Origin: Paenibacillus sp. DMB5
Lineage (GTDB): Bacteria; Bacillota; Bacilli; Paenibacillales; Paenibacillaceae
NCBI RefSeq assembly: GCF_001517085.1
Contig: NZ_LRAC01000016.1
Span: forward strand, 1 to 52,977
Direction: 5' to 3'
DNA: 52,977 nucleotides
The number at the start of each line of letters is the position of its first letter. Position 1 is the first letter of the stretch. The translations under genes and the position numbers were made by a program. Under the pieces are notes generated by a model that searched no databases, had not been told where the DNA came from, and saw only the letters and a list, made by a program, of their open reading frames with translations. This document shows positions 1 to 10,154 of the stretch, piece by piece.

Positions 1-150
1 TCAGAGCAAAATGAACCAAATCAAAGGCAAAAATGCCCTTGATTTCGGCTATCGGAGCAAAATGAGTGAAATCAAAGGCAAAAATGCCCTTGATTTCGGC
101 TATCGGAGCAAAATGAGTGAAATCAAAGGAAGGCAAAAATGCCCTTGAAA
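1..150. repeat. 51-bp tandem hairpin repeat array, copy set 1
   Basis: Three copies of a unit whose core is AGGCAAAAATGCCCTT start at about 25, 76 and 131. The first two are 51 bases apart. The third is 55 apart because of a 4-base duplication (AAGGAAGG). The array is cut by the window edge, so more copies may lie upstream. The core is an imperfect hairpin with an AAAAAT loop. The same core and the same 51-base period recur at 9928-10150. The array lies beyond the terminator of the carbonic anhydrase gene. Repeat structure is seen directly; function is unknown. Confidence 0.85.
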
Positions 151-205
151 CCGGCTATCTGCCGGTGTATATCCGCGTATACCCGGCCTCCCTATGTAAC
201 CGCCC

Positions 206-241
206 AAAAAGGCTATCCCACCAACCGCGGGGATAGCCTTT
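206..241 (-). terminator. terminator of carbonic anhydrase gene
   Basis: An inverted repeat AAAGGCTATCCC (208-219) / GGGATAGCCTTT (230-241) is followed on the minus strand by a T run, about 20 bases after the carbonic anhydrase stop codon. Confidence 0.85.
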
Positions 242-259
242 CTGGCATTGCATTAATCC

Positions 260-1087
260 TTATTCATCGCTGCCGATCTCCCGGCTGCCCAGTGGTTGAA
301 CAGGACGGTTATCATGCGGGAAAATCGCCGCGAATTTGCCGATCTGTTCCCCGGACCAGGTAACCGGGTTCTCCAGGACGATCCACTGGACGCCTTCGGT
401 ACATGGCGGTGTAGTGAGCGAGCCCTGGTAGCGGAAGGAGTGAAGATCGGCGGGCAGCAGCCCGGCCGGATCGAAAGGCCCGTCAACCACAGTTTCCTGT
501 TCACTTTCTTCGGCCGGAAGCACGGACCAGAGCTTGTTCAGCACGGTATTTTCGCTGCCGGTTTGAATCATTACTCCCAGTACAGCGAGTGCGCCGTCTT
601 CACTTTTATGCACCAGATGAAGCTCCATCTCCGCATGCTTGCCGTCAACCACATGTTCGCTGGGCAGATGGAAGTGGAATTGCTGCAATATGTAAGTCTT
701 GCCCTCGATAGTAAGCTTATTGTCCTGATTGTTAAGGTTCACCTGGATGGTATGACCATTGTTGAGGATGGACACCGGTGAAGGGGAATACTCAACTTTA
801 AGAGGGGAGAGGCTCTCATCTTCCTTTACTTTGTCATGAAGAATATTAACCGGCGACTGGGCCTTACCGGTACTGCAGGTTGTGAAGAGCTGATCCAGCT
901 CCGCCCAGTGCTCAGGGGATGTATCTCCTTCGTAAGACCAGTGTGTCTGGTGCGCGGCGGCCGGGACGGAGGCTTCTTGTGTGGCTTCTGCGCCATGATT
1001 AAGATTGCTGTTATTTCCACAGCCGGCCATTACAGTCAGGACTGCGGCGGGGAATAGCAGGCGTAATCCCCATTTGTTGATTTGCAT
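260..1087 (-). CDS. alpha-class carbonic anhydrase, lipoprotein
   Basis: 275 residues. It catalyses reversible CO2 hydration and is probably anchored outside the cell membrane. The N-terminus has a short charged region, a hydrophobic stretch and a lipobox ending at Cys23 (VMAGC). The alpha-CA signature is clear: zinc ligands His138 and His140 in QFHFH and His157 in ELHLVH, plus the SLTTPPCTEGVQW block. Cys71 and the Cys of TPPC are placed for the usual disulfide. Length is normal for a bacterial alpha-CA with signal peptide. ATG start with an AAGGATGA-like RBS. It is monocistronic with its own terminator and has no functional link to the sugar genes that follow. Confidence 0.95.
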   Translation of the reverse strand: MQINKWGLRLLFPAAVLTVMAGCGNNSNLNHGAEATQEASVPAAAHQTHWSYEGDTSPEHWAELDQLFTTCSTGKAQSPVNILHDKVKEDESLSPLKVEYSPSPVSILNNGHTIQVNLNNQDNKLTIEGKTYILQQFHFHLPSEHVVDGKHAEMELHLVHKSEDGALAVLGVMIQTGSENTVLNKLWSVLPAEESEQETVVDGPFDPAGLLPADLHSFRYQGSLTTPPCTEGVQWIVLENPVTWSGEQIGKFAAIFPHDNRPVQPLGSREIGSDE

Positions 1088-1261
1088 ACGTCATCCTTCT
1101 CTCTATTATTTGGAACATTATTATTTATATTGTAAATAATGGATCGATCTATATCCAGTGAACAAAGACTCAGCTGCCTAGTGGTTCCAATTATCCATTT
1201 AAATCCATAATGGTCTGGAACAATATATGTAAAGGGGGGAGTTTGGACCTGTAAAAGTAAA

Positions 1262-1296
1262 AAGCCCCTCCGCATCCATAACGGAAGCGAAAGGGC
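1262..1296 (-). terminator. terminator of ArsR-like regulator gene
   Basis: On the minus strand GCCCTTTCGC pairs with GCGGAGGGGC (10 pairs including G-U) and is followed by TTTTTACTTTT. It lies about 50 bases past the stop of the gene at 1348-2304. Confidence 0.75.
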
Positions 1297-1347
1297 AGAG
1301 GATTGAAATCATGTTGTCTTGACCGCTCTTGATTTTCGGAGAGCAAA

Positions 1348-2304
1348 CTATTCGGTAGAGGAAACAGGAATGCGCCGGTTCACTTCCTCCACCTCATGCA
1401 CATTGTAGAGCACGCGGGCCAACAGATCCTGGCTGTAGTTGCCGAAATGCTTGCCGTAGATGGTGAGTCCCCGTTTGTTGACCGGCTTGTCGGTAACGGC
1501 GATACGGAAGGTCAGCTCGCTTTTGTAATCGAGCTTGATATCGTCCAGTGTAATGTCAGAGATGCGGCAGCCGTCAATGAAGCTTCCTTCATTATTGATC
1601 CGGATCAGCTTCAGCATTCCGTATTGGTTGAGGTGCGGCGGCCACCAGTCCGGGTTGAATGTTCCGCGCTGGTCGCCGAAGTCGCCGGGACTGGTCCAGT
1701 AGCCGATCTCAATACCATTAAGGTAAAAATACAGATCGGAAGGGTAGTTGTCACTGAAGCCCGGAGCCTCTGAACCGATCTCCATCGAGAACTGGATTTC
1801 CCGGAAGGTCTGGTTGGCCTTCAGATAGTTCGGAATACGGTACTCCAGGAAGCCTTCGGCCATCCAGATAATCTCGGAATCAATCCGCTGGGGATCGGCG
1901 AAATAACGCGGCTCGTCGAAGTCGCCGATAATACTGTCTTTGGTGGCAAGTCCGCAGGTAGGAACCGCCTGATAGTTACTGTAGTGGCCGACCTGGATCT
2001 CCACCTCATACAGATTGTCTACATCCTTGCTGCGCAGATCTACCATCAGCTTATCCTTGTTCAGATAACAGACCTTCTGGATACCGTGCTTGCCGACGGA
2101 GGTATTAATTTCAATAAGGCCGCTTTCCTCGAGCTTCTTGATGTGCATTGTGATGGCGCCGTTGCTCAGATTCAGCTTCTTGGCGATTTCATTCAGGTTA
2201 AGGGCCTGATTGCCGGCGAGCAGCTCCAGAATCTGAATCCGGATTTCAGAGCTCAGCGCTTTGAAAATTTCGATGCCACTCATTAGATCTTTGATATATA
2301 TCAT
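1348..2304 (-). CDS. ArsR-type winged-helix regulator with C-terminal ligand domain
   Basis: 318 residues. Residues about 8-85 form an ArsR-like winged helix (FKALSSEIRIQILELL, then LNEIAKKLNLSNGAITMHIKKLEESGLI). The remaining 230 residues are a soluble domain rich in aromatic residues that I do not recognise; it may bind sugar. The gene is divergent from the arabinan importer/hydrolase operon across a 460-base gap, the usual position of a local regulator. Cytoplasmic. Inference: it controls the operon in response to arabinose or arabino-oligosaccharides. ATG start at 2304 follows a GAAGAAGG-like RBS; Met8 is an alternative start. Confidence 0.8.
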   Translation of the reverse strand: MIYIKDLMSGIEIFKALSSEIRIQILELLAGNQALNLNEIAKKLNLSNGAITMHIKKLEESGLIEINTSVGKHGIQKVCYLNKDKLMVDLRSKDVDNLYEVEIQVGHYSNYQAVPTCGLATKDSIIGDFDEPRYFADPQRIDSEIIWMAEGFLEYRIPNYLKANQTFREIQFSMEIGSEAPGFSDNYPSDLYFYLNGIEIGYWTSPGDFGDQRGTFNPDWWPPHLNQYGMLKLIRINNEGSFIDGCRISDITLDDIKLDYKSELTFRIAVTDKPVNKRGLTIYGKHFGNYSQDLLARVLYNVHEVEEVNRRIPVSSTE

Positions 2305-2764
2305 CTCAAACCTTCTTCCGCAGACGTCATTAATGACTATTTTATAAAATTATAAACTAATTGAGGTGAAAAGGAAAGCTTTCTTCCTTTATTTGTGCAT
2401 TATCATTAAATTTAAGCTAAATTCTGTATAAATAAGCCTTTTGTTTTAGATTTATCCGAAATTTGAATAGCGTTTTGTGCTGAAAATGCACGTATTTTTT
2501 CAGAGAAAGCTCGAAAATGGTTTTTGTTTTGAATAAGTTTAAATAGTTTTATATTTTTATGTTTACAACAAACCTTATATATGTTATTTTATATCTGTAA
2601 GCGAATACATTCAAATGTTTTTTAACTGATTAAGAAAAATATGAAATGGATCGGTCACAAAAAGGTAGCTTGAACTATAAACAACCGCAAACGGTTACTT
2701 TAGTTCTTTCTATATAAGCATCATAAGCTTCGCAATTGTTCACAACACTCTAGGAGGGGTTTCA
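2305..2764. promoter_or_regulatory. divergent control region of the arabinan locus
   Basis: This 460-base AT-rich gap lies between the ArsR-like gene and the first importer gene and contains no credible gene. Near the importer side there is an inverted repeat AACCG-CAAA-CGGTT at 2683-2696, followed by a TATATAAG stretch at 2711-2718 that could serve as a -10 region. No good TTGACA lies 17 bases upstream, which suggests a regulated promoter. The inverted repeat could be the ArsR-like operator or a poor cre site; the sequence does not decide this. Confidence 0.4.
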
Positions 2765-4162
2765 GTGTTAAAGAAAAAGGGCTGGTTTACACTGCTGTCG
2801 TTAGTTTTGCTGGTATCGGTTGTACTGGCGGGCTGCGGCGGGAACAACAATGCATCGTCCGGCAATAATGCGGGAAGCAACACAGGAAATAGCGGGGGAA
2901 GCAGCAATTCGCAGGAAACCAAGAATCTGACGTTTATGTTCAGAGGCGGCACAGATGAGCAGAAGGCTTATGAAGGCGTTGTCAAGCAATTCGAAGCGGA
3001 CCACCCGAACGTGAAGGTTAAGATCGTAGTTACTGCAGCCGACCAATATGCAACCAAACTGAAAGCCTCTATTACCGGCAACAGCGTACCGGATGTTTTC
3101 TATTTTGAATCCGGTGACCTCAAAGCTTATGTTAACAGCGGCGTTCTGCTGGATCTGACCAGCTACATTGAAGGCAATTCTAACATTAATTTAGAAAATA
3201 TCTGGAAATATGGCGTGGACCTGTACCGTTATGACGGCACAATGGCCGGTCAGGGCAACATTTACGGTATGCCTAAAGACGTTGGTCCTTTTGCACTCGG
3301 CTACAACAAAACGATGTTCGAAGCAGCCGGCATTCCGCTGCCTGACAAGGACAAGCCTTACACCTGGGATGAGTTCATCAAGGTTGCCCAGCAGCTGACC
3401 ATCGACAAGGACGGAGACGGCAAGCTTGACCAGTTCGGTGCAGGCTTTAACGTGAACTGGGCTTTGCAAGCGTTTGTATGGAGTAATGGCGCAGACTGGA
3501 TTGATGCAACCAAAACCAAAGTTACCATTGATGATCCGAAATTTGCGGAAGCGCTTCAGTTCTTTGCCGACATGCAGAACAAATACGGTATCACACCATC
3601 CACCGAGCAGGCGCAGACACTGGATACCTACCAGCGCTGGATGAAGGGCGAAATGGCCTTCTTCCCTGTAGGTCCATGGGATATGAGCACATATGAAACA
3701 CTGCCTTTCGACTATGATCTGATTCCTTACCCTGCCGGTTCCACTGGCAAATCCGCTACATGGACAGGCTCCCTGGGTATCGGCGCATCCGCCAAAACCA
3801 AGCATCCGGAAGAAGCAGTTGAGCTGATTAACTATCTGACAGCTTCGAAGGAAGGCATGGACGCACTGGTTAAGGCCAAAGTACAGATTCCTAACCTGAT
3901 CGACATGGCTAAAGAATGGGCAGCGGACACTACAACCAAACCAGCGAACAAAGAAGAGTTCCTGCAGGTTGTTGAAGAGTACGGAAGAGTATTGCCAGGC
4001 CACTATACTTACAATGCTGAATGGTACAACCTGTTCTTCACTGATATCCAGCCTGTCCTGGACGGAAAAATTACGGCTGCAGAGTATGTGAAAGAGGAAC
4101 AGCCTAAGATGCAGAAGCTGCTGGATAAGGCGATTGAGCAGGAAGAGAAATCCAAGAAATAA
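2765..4162 (+). CDS. sugar-binding lipoprotein of CUT1 importer (arabino-oligosaccharide-type)
   Basis: 465 residues; GTG start at 2765 with a strong AGGAGGGG RBS. The signal peptide ends in the lipobox VLAGC (Cys near 23), followed by an Asn/Gly/Ser-rich linker and an extracellular solute-binding protein family 1 fold (an [20 protein letters not shown] start, later the [15 protein letters not shown] block). It captures the sugar at the cell surface for the two permeases downstream. A stem-loop separates it from them, as expected for higher binding-protein expression. From the GH43/GH51 neighbours the ligand is probably arabinan-derived oligosaccharides, comparable to B. subtilis AraN; that is inference. 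Confidence 0.9.
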   Translation: MLKKKGWFTLLSLVLLVSVVLAGCGGNNNASSGNNAGSNTGNSGGSSNSQETKNLTFMFRGGTDEQKAYEGVVKQFEADHPNVKVKIVVTAADQYATKLKASITGNSVPDVFYFESGDLKAYVNSGVLLDLTSYIEGNSNINLENIWKYGVDLYRYDGTMAGQGNIYGMPKDVGPFALGYNKTMFEAAGIPLPDKDKPYTWDEFIKVAQQLTIDKDGDGKLDQFGAGFNVNWALQAFVWSNGADWIDATKTKVTIDDPKFAEALQFFADMQNKYGITPSTEQAQTLDTYQRWMKGEMAFFPVGPWDMSTYETLPFDYDLIPYPAGSTGKSATWTGSLGIGASAKTKHPEEAVELINYLTASKEGMDALVKAKVQIPNLIDMAKEWAADTTTKPANKEEFLQVVEEYGRVLPGHYTYNAEWYNLFFTDIQPVLDGKITAAEYVKEEQPKMQKLLDKAIEQEEKSKK

Positions 4163-4193
4163 TTCCCGGTAAACCTTCTTTACCCCAGAAAAA

Positions 4194-4237
4194 AGTGATG
4201 TCGGCCCTTAAAGTAGCACCGGCCGGCATCATTTTTA
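4194..4237 (+). terminator. intercistronic attenuator hairpin
   Basis: GTGATGTCGGCC (4195-4206) pairs over 12 bp with GGCCGGCATCAT (4221-4232), followed by TTTT. It lies between the binding-protein and permease genes and probably causes partial termination, so the lipoprotein is made in excess. Confidence 0.75.
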
Positions 4238-4265
4238 TCTGATATCCGAATTTGAGGTGATTGCC

Positions 4266-5156
4266 ATGAATCAAAAGTCTAACCTCTACCGGAAGGAGAA
4301 AATCTACGGATTTCTGTTCATTCTTCCTCCGCTGCTGGGGCTTCTGATCTTTACCCTGTATCCGATGATTTATTCCATCTACGGCTCGTTTACGGATTGG
4401 GACGGCCTCGGCCAGATGAACCTGATCGGTTTAAGCAATTTCAAGGATTTGTGGACGGATGAGCTGTTCCATAAAGCGCTGTTCAACACCCTCTTTATGA
4501 TGCTCGGCATTCCAATCGGGATTGTGCTGGCCCTGCTGCTGGCGCTGGGACTTAACCGCGGTGTACCCGGTACAACCGCTTTCCGCGTCATCTACTATGT
4601 TCCGGTAATCTCATCACTGGCTGCGGTATCCATTATGTGGAACTGGGCTTACAACGGGGACTACGGTCTGGTTAATCAGTTCCTTGACCTGTTCGGCATA
4701 ACGGGACCCAACTGGATGGCCAACAAGTATACGGTCAAACCCGCACTGATCATTATGGCGGTCTGGAAAGGTGTCGGCTATACGATGCTGCTGTATTTGG
4801 CGGCTCTGCAAAGTGTATCGAGATCCTACTATGAAGCCGCTGAGCTTGACGGAGCGAATAGCTTCAAGGCCTTCTGGCATATTACCTGGCCGATGGTGCG
4901 CCCGGTTACCTTCTTTATCATCGTTACCAATATTATCGGAGGATCGCAAATCTTTACCGAGATGAACATTATGACCCCTACAGGCGGACCGGAATATGCT
5001 TCGGCTTCAGTCGTGTTCTATATCTGGCAAAAAGCCTTCGGCAACTTCCAGATGGGTTATGCTTCCGCCATGGCGGTTGTTCTGGGCGCGTTTATATTTG
5101 TCGTGACTCTTATCCAATTCAGAATGAACGAGAAGCAGTCGTTCGATGTTGATTGA
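4266..5156 (+). CDS. CUT1 ABC permease, MalF/AraP-like
   Basis: About 296 residues with six predicted membrane segments. The cytoplasmic EAA loop reads EAAELDGANSFKAFWHITWP, the ATPase docking motif. I chose the ATG at 4266 because GAGGTG (4254-4259) just upstream is its RBS; a GTG in that RBS at 4257 would add only three residues. It forms the membrane channel with the next gene. No ATPase gene accompanies it. Confidence 0.93.
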   Translation: MNQKSNLYRKEKIYGFLFILPPLLGLLIFTLYPMIYSIYGSFTDWDGLGQMNLIGLSNFKDLWTDELFHKALFNTLFMMLGIPIGIVLALLLALGLNRGVPGTTAFRVIYYVPVISSLAAVSIMWNWAYNGDYGLVNQFLDLFGITGPNWMANKYTVKPALIIMAVWKGVGYTMLLYLAALQSVSRSYYEAAELDGANSFKAFWHITWPMVRPVTFFIIVTNIIGGSQIFTEMNIMTPTGGPEYASASVVFYIWQKAFGNFQMGYASAMAVVLGAFIFVVTLIQFRMNEKQSFDVD

Positions 5157-5180
5157 TATGAGAGGGAGGAGCGAATAAAT

Positions 5181-6017
5181 ATGAAGAGCAGAAGAAGAAT
5201 TACCAATACCCTTATTTTTATTTTGCTGTTAATCGGTGCAGTATTCATGATCGGCCCGCTGCTCTGGATGCTGTCCACCTCACTGAAGGACAAGCAGGAC
5301 GTCTTTGCCTTGCCGCCGGTCTGGATTCCAAACCCGGTTCATTTCGGAAAATATAAAGAGATTTGGGAAGCCGGCCCGCTGCTGAGCGGGATCAAGAACA
5401 GCGTAATTATCGCTGTTTCAGTAACCGTAGTAGGGACGTTTACCTCGTCGCTGGCAGCCTTTTCTTTTGCCAAGCTTAAATTCCCGGCCAAAAATAAAAT
5501 CTTCCTGCTGATGCTCTCATCGCTGATGATTCCGTATCCGGCCGTCATGATCCCGCAGTTCTTCATGTTCTCCAAGCTGGGCTGGGTGGATACCCTGCTT
5601 CCGCTGATTGTTCCCGGCCTGTTCGGCAACATTGTCATGATCTTCTTCCTGCGGCAGTATCTCAGCAGTGTGCCTAATGCCATTATTGAAGCCGCCAAAA
5701 TCGACGGCAGCTCCTATTTCCGGCTGTACAGCTCCATCACCTTCCCGCTGATCAAGCCTGCGGTGGCCGCTCAGCTGATCCTGTGGTTTATGGGGATCTG
5801 GAATGATTATCTGTCGCCGATCATTTACCTGAATTCACCGGAGAAGCAGACGCTGCAGCTGGTCATTGCCAACTTTAATGCGACCTATGCCATCCAGACG
5901 GATTATCCGCTGATTATGGCTGCTTCCATTATCGCGCTGCTGCCGATGCTGATTATCTTCCTGGTGTTCCAGAAGCAGATTATCGAATCTGTAGCCATCT
6001 CGGGGGTTAAAGGCTGA
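5181..6017 (+). CDS. CUT1 ABC permease, MalG/AraQ-like
   Basis: 278 residues, six predicted membrane helices, EAA loop EAAKIDGSSYFRLYSSITFP. The C-terminus ends in GVKG, typical of MalG-type permeases. ATG start with an AGGGAGGAG RBS. It pairs with the preceding permease, and its stop codon shares one base with the start of the following GH43 gene, so translation is probably coupled. Confidence 0.93.
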   Translation: MKSRRRITNTLIFILLLIGAVFMIGPLLWMLSTSLKDKQDVFALPPVWIPNPVHFGKYKEIWEAGPLLSGIKNSVIIAVSVTVVGTFTSSLAAFSFAKLKFPAKNKIFLLMLSSLMIPYPAVMIPQFFMFSKLGWVDTLLPLIVPGLFGNIVMIFFLRQYLSSVPNAIIEAAKIDGSSYFRLYSSITFPLIKPAVAAQLILWFMGIWNDYLSPIIYLNSPEKQTLQLVIANFNATYAIQTDYPLIMAASIIALLPMLIIFLVFQKQIIESVAISGVKG

Positions 6018-7396
6018 TGGGCACGCCGGTTCATCGTAACAGTGCGGACGGCGGCATTCTTTTCCCGGATTCCCCGGGTGAACAGAAGCTCTATGATACT
6101 TCCATTCTGGACACGGAGTCTGCGTGGGGGGCACATAATGCCCATGATCCGGGTATCATCAAAACGCCGGACGGCTACTATATCTTTTCTACAGATGTAA
6201 GAGTAGGGGGTGAGCCGGTCCCCGGTGTGATGGTACGCAAATCGGCAGACCTGATTCATTGGGAGTGGGTGCACTATGCGCTGCCGGGTATTCCGGAGAT
6301 TGCAGCTGAGTGGGCCCGCGCGACCAATCTGTGGGCGCCGGACGTTGTCCTGCATAACGGGAAATACCGGATGTATTATTCCGCTTCCTCCTTTGGCAGC
6401 CGCCAGTCGCTGATCGGGCTGCAGACGGCAGATTCCATTGAGGGCCCGTGGACAGATGAAGGTGCAGTAATCAAGACGCGTGAAGAGGATCATCTGAATG
6501 CCATTGATGCCAATGTAGTGTATGATGCGGAAGGCCGGATGTGGATGGTGTACGGCTCGTTTTTTGGCGGGATCCATATTGTGGAGCTGGATAAGGAGTC
6601 CGGCAAACCGCTTGAGGAGGGCTTCGGCCGGCTGCTGGCTGTCCGCGACAAGACTACAGAGGACGGTGCGGTGGAAGGCCCTTATATTGTCTATAATGAA
6701 CAGTTCAAAAAGTATTACCTGTTCGTCTCATATGATTCGCTTTTTGAAGATTACAACGTGCGGGTGGCGCGCGCAGATTCCATAACCGGACCGTATACGG
6801 ATGTACACGGCCGGGATATGAAGGATAGCTCGTACCTGCCGCAGCATGAGGTAGGCGTCAAAATCCTCGGCGGATACCGGTTCGGTGACGATGCCGGCTG
6901 GATTGCTCCGGGGCATAACTCGGTGTTAAACGACAACGGAACCTATTATATGGTGCACCATGCGCGCGGCGGAGAGAACAAGCATTGGCCTTATCTGCAT
7001 ATCCGCAAAATCCTCTGGACGGAAGACGGCTGGCCGGTTGTTTCACCGGAACGTTATGCGGGAGAGACGGAGCAGGATATTCCTGCCGGACTTATCCCGG
7101 GGCTATGGGAGCGGCTGGTGCATGATCCGTCTTTTGACGGACAGGAAAGTTCTCAGCTGCTTACGCTGCAGGAGAGCGGGGACATGATGGGCGAGCACGG
7201 AATAGGCACATGGTCCTTTGACGGCCGGCGGACATTGACGCTGAGCTGGAACAATCTTTCAGAGGACGAAGGGCGGGAAGAGAAGGTGCAGCTGCTGCCG
7301 GCCTGGGACTGGGAGAAAGACAAACCGGCTCTGGTCTTTACAGGGCTGAATGACAACGGGATCGCTATCTGGGGTAAACAAGCTTCCGAAGCCTAA
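6017..7396 (+). CDS. GH43 arabinanase/arabinofuranosidase, cytosolic
   Basis: 459 residues, no signal peptide. The GH43 five-bladed propeller carries the three acidic residues expected: Asp44 in AHDPG, Asp164 in NAIDAN and Glu220 in VEGPYIV. Further family motifs are WAPDV and APGHNSV. About 100 C-terminal residues form a beta-rich extra domain, as in Abn2-type endo-1,5-alpha-L-arabinanases. Lack of an export signal and coupling to the importer suggest it cleaves imported arabino-oligosaccharides. Exact activity (endo-arabinanase, arabinofuranosidase or xylosidase) cannot be fixed from sequence. ATG overlaps the permease stop. Confidence 0.88.
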   Translation: MGTPVHRNSADGGILFPDSPGEQKLYDTSILDTESAWGAHNAHDPGIIKTPDGYYIFSTDVRVGGEPVPGVMVRKSADLIHWEWVHYALPGIPEIAAEWARATNLWAPDVVLHNGKYRMYYSASSFGSRQSLIGLQTADSIEGPWTDEGAVIKTREEDHLNAIDANVVYDAEGRMWMVYGSFFGGIHIVELDKESGKPLEEGFGRLLAVRDKTTEDGAVEGPYIVYNEQFKKYYLFVSYDSLFEDYNVRVARADSITGPYTDVHGRDMKDSSYLPQHEVGVKILGGYRFGDDAGWIAPGHNSVLNDNGTYYMVHHARGGENKHWPYLHIRKILWTEDGWPVVSPERYAGETEQDIPAGLIPGLWERLVHDPSFDGQESSQLLTLQESGDMMGEHGIGTWSFDGRRTLTLSWNNLSEDEGREEKVQLLPAWDWEKDKPALVFTGLNDNGIAIWGKQASEA

Positions 7397-7433
7397 ACAG
7401 ACAACAGGGAGCAGAAGGATGGAGGAGAGAACG

Positions 7434-8909
7434 ATGACCAAAGCCGTACTAAATGCGGATATCGCAAAAAGCAAGATCAGCCGTCACATTTACGGGCATT
7501 TCGCCGAGCATCTGGGCAGATGTATCTATGAAGGCTTATGGGTTGGCGAAGATTCGCCGGTTCCGAACACGGATGGCATCCGTAATGATGTCGTGGCTGC
7601 GCTGAAGCAGCTGGACATTCCGGTGCTGCGCTGGCCGGGAGGCTGCTTCGCCGATGAATATCACTGGAAAGACGGGATTGGCCCGAAGGAAGGCCGCAAA
7701 CGGATGGTTAATACCCACTGGGGCGGTGTCGTGGAGAATAACCACTTTGGCACGCATGAATTTTTCCGCCTGTGCGAGCTGCTGGAATGTGAGCCTTACA
7801 TTTGCGGCAATGTGGGCAGCGGTACGGTTCAGGAGATGTCGGAATGGGTCGAGTATATGACCTTTGACGGTGAATCCCCGATGGCTGCCTGGCGGCAGGA
7901 GAACGGGCAGGAGAAGCCGTGGGCGCTGAAATATTTTGGCGTCGGCAATGAGAACTGGGGCTGCGGAGGCAACATGCGCCCTGAATATTATGCGGATCTC
8001 TACCGGCGTTATCAGACCTATGTCCGGAATTACGGTGATAACCGGCTGTACAAGATTGCCGGAGGAGCCAATGTCGATGACTACAACTGGACGGAGGTTG
8101 TGATGCGGGAAGCGGGCGGTATGATGGACGGCCTCAGCCTGCATTCCTACACCATCCCCGGCAGCTGGGAAGAGAAGCGTCCGGCGCTCGGCTTTGATGA
8201 AGCCGAGTGGATCGAGACGATGCAGAAATCCCTTCGTATGGACGAGCTCATTACCCGTCACACAGCGATCATGGACAAATATGATCCGCAGAAGCGGGTA
8301 GGATTAATCATAGATGAATGGGGCACCTGGTTCCTGAACGAGCCGGGAACGAATCCCGGCTTCCTCTACCAGCAGAATACCCTCAGAGATGCGCTGGTTG
8401 CCGGCATCCACCTGAATATTTTTCATCATCACAGCGACCGGGTGCATATGGCGAATATTGCCCAGATGGTCAATGTGCTGCAGGCACTGATTCTAACCGA
8501 AGGCGACAAGCTGCTGCTTACTCCTACTTACCATGTATTCCGGATGTATAAGGTGCATCAGGATAACGAGCTGCTGGAGGTTGCTTTTGACAGCCCGTTG
8601 TATACCCATGGCGGAGTAACTGTTCCGCAGCTAAGCATCTCTGCATCCCGCGACGGAGAGGGCAGTATTTATGTATCCATCTGTAATCTGAGTCATGAAG
8701 CAGACGCCGGCCTGAGTCTCGACATTAGAGGCGCGCTGGTAAGCACAGTAACAGGCGAGATCCTGACTCATGCGGAGCTTGGTGCTCATAACACGTTCGA
8801 AGCGCCGGAAACGATAGCACCTTCAGCCTATGAAGGCGCTTTGCTGGCCGACGGCATCCTGAGCTGCACGCTCCCGCCGGCATCGGTCACTGTACTTACA
8901 CTTAAATAG
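7434..8909 (+). CDS. abfA: GH51 alpha-L-arabinofuranosidase
   Basis: 491 residues from the ATG at 7434, preceded by GGAGGAG at 7421-7427; an upstream in-frame ATG at 7350 lies inside the GH43 gene and lacks an RBS. It removes terminal alpha-L-arabinofuranosyl units from arabino-oligosaccharides in the cytosol. The acid/base Glu173 lies in VGNENWG and the nucleophile Glu295 in IIDEWGTW, the standard GH51 pair. The [13 protein letters not shown] substrate-site block is intact. Length matches the family. With the flanking GH43 enzymes it would convert imported arabinan fragments to L-arabinose. Confidence 0.95.
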   Translation: MTKAVLNADIAKSKISRHIYGHFAEHLGRCIYEGLWVGEDSPVPNTDGIRNDVVAALKQLDIPVLRWPGGCFADEYHWKDGIGPKEGRKRMVNTHWGGVVENNHFGTHEFFRLCELLECEPYICGNVGSGTVQEMSEWVEYMTFDGESPMAAWRQENGQEKPWALKYFGVGNENWGCGGNMRPEYYADLYRRYQTYVRNYGDNRLYKIAGGANVDDYNWTEVVMREAGGMMDGLSLHSYTIPGSWEEKRPALGFDEAEWIETMQKSLRMDELITRHTAIMDKYDPQKRVGLIIDEWGTWFLNEPGTNPGFLYQQNTLRDALVAGIHLNIFHHHSDRVHMANIAQMVNVLQALILTEGDKLLLTPTYHVFRMYKVHQDNELLEVAFDSPLYTHGGVTVPQLSISASRDGEGSIYVSICNLSHEADAGLSLDIRGALVSTVTGEILTHAELGAHNTFEAPETIAPSAYEGALLADGILSCTLPPASVTVLTLK

Positions 8910-8942
8910 ATCCAGCATAAATGGACCAAAGGAGAAACTGAT

Positions 8943-9869
8943 ATGAGCACTGGCAAAGAGTATACCAACCCGCTTGTGGAGCAGCGAGCTGATCCCTGGG
9001 TATATAAGCATACAGACGGATTTTACTACTTTACCGCTTCCGTACCGGAATATGACCGGATTGAGGTGCGCAGAGCCGCAGCAATTGAAGACCTCGCCGA
9101 AGCCGTTCCTGTTGTAGCCTGGCGCAAATATGATACCGGGCCGCTCAGCGCCAACATCTGGGCGCCGGAAATCCATTATCTGCAGGGTAAATGGTATATC
9201 TATTTTGCTGCCGCGCGTACTACCGAAACAAAGGATGGACTGTTCGACCACCGGATGTATGTGCTGGAGAACGAATCGCCGAATCCGCTGGAAGGCAGCT
9301 GGGTGGAGAAGGGCCAGATCAAGACGGCCTGGGAATCCTTTGCCCTGGATGCGACAACCTTCCAGCATAAAGGGGTTCTCTATTATGTATGGGCCCAGAA
9401 GGATCCGGAAATCCCGGGGAACTCTAATCTGTATATCTCGGAAATGAGCAATCCGTGGACCCTGACCGGGAAGCAGACGATGATTGCCCAGCCGGAATAC
9501 GATTGGGAAAAAATCGGCTTCAGCGTGAATGAAGGTGCGGCGGTGCTGAAACGCGGCGGCAAAATCTTCATGAGCTTCTCGGCCAGTGCCACCGACTACA
9601 ACTACTGCATGGGGCTGCTTACTGCAGATGAGGACAGCGATCTGCTGGACGCCGCCTCGTGGAGTAAGCATCCGGAGCCGGTGTTCAAGACCAGCGAAGA
9701 GAACGGCCAGTTCGGTCCGGGTCATAACAGCTTCACCGTTAATGAGAACGGGGAGGATGTGCTGATCTACCACGCGCGCAGCTATAAGGAGATCACAGGC
9801 GATCCGCTGTATGATCCGAACCGTCACACCCGCGCCAAGGTGCTGGGCTGGAAGCAGACGCACACCTGA
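8943..9869 (+). CDS. GH43 exo-arabinofuranosidase-type hydrolase
   Basis: 308 residues, cytosolic, single GH43 propeller. The acidic triad is visible: Asp17 in RADPWV, Asp136 in FALDATTF and Glu197 in VNEGAAV; NIWAPEIH and FGPGHNSF are also family blocks. It resembles short exo-acting alpha-1,5-L-arabinofuranosidases of GH43 rather than the longer two-domain GH43 at 6017. AGGAGA RBS before ATG 8943. Last gene of the arabinan operon, followed by the repeat array and a terminator. The subfamily is inferred, not tested. Confidence 0.87.
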   Translation: MSTGKEYTNPLVEQRADPWVYKHTDGFYYFTASVPEYDRIEVRRAAAIEDLAEAVPVVAWRKYDTGPLSANIWAPEIHYLQGKWYIYFAAARTTETKDGLFDHRMYVLENESPNPLEGSWVEKGQIKTAWESFALDATTFQHKGVLYYVWAQKDPEIPGNSNLYISEMSNPWTLTGKQTMIAQPEYDWEKIGFSVNEGAAVLKRGGKIFMSFSASATDYNYCMGLLTADEDSDLLDAASWSKHPEPVFKTSEENGQFGPGHNSFTVNENGEDVLIYHARSYKEITGDPLYDPNRHTRAKVLGWKQTHT

Positions 9870-9927
9870 TTTCGGCGTGCCGCTGCCGGATAACAAGTAG
9901 CAGGCCTTAGCCGGCCGGTGTAGTGAA

Positions 9928-10150
9928 AGGGCAAAAATGCCCTTGAATTCAGCCGATGCGGCTAAATTGGCGGAATGAAGGGCAAAAATGCCCTTGAATC
10001 CGGCCGACGCGGCCAAATTGGCGAAATGAAGGGCAAAAATGCCCTTGAATTCAGCCGATGCGGCTAAATTAGCGAAATGAAGGGCAAAAATGCCCTTGAA
10101 TTCAGCCGATGCGGCCAAATTAGCGAAATGAAGGGCAAAAATGCCCTTGA
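9928..10150. repeat. 51-bp tandem hairpin repeat array, copy set 2
   Basis: Five cores AAGGGCAAAAATGCCCTT, each a 6-bp perfect stem with an AAAAAT loop, are spaced 51 bases apart. The spacer between them (AATTCAGCCGATGCGGCTAA and similar) varies at a few positions. The array lies in the 3' untranslated part of the arabinan operon, before its terminator. Since 51 is a multiple of three, the minus strand reads as a 17-residue repeat, but that frame has no start or RBS of its own. It shares core and period with the array at 1-150. Confidence 0.92.
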
Positions 10151-10154
10151 ATAG

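Noticed and set aside
1..150. CRISPR array
   Set aside because: The units are contiguous 51-bp tandem repeats with similar spacers, there are no unique spacers of uniform length and no cas genes. The same holds for 9928-10150.
8823..10118. Minus-strand frame of 431 codons with 17-residue repeats
   Set aside because: It runs antisense through the GH43 gene at 8943-9869; its repeats only reflect the 51-bp DNA array, and there is no RBS.
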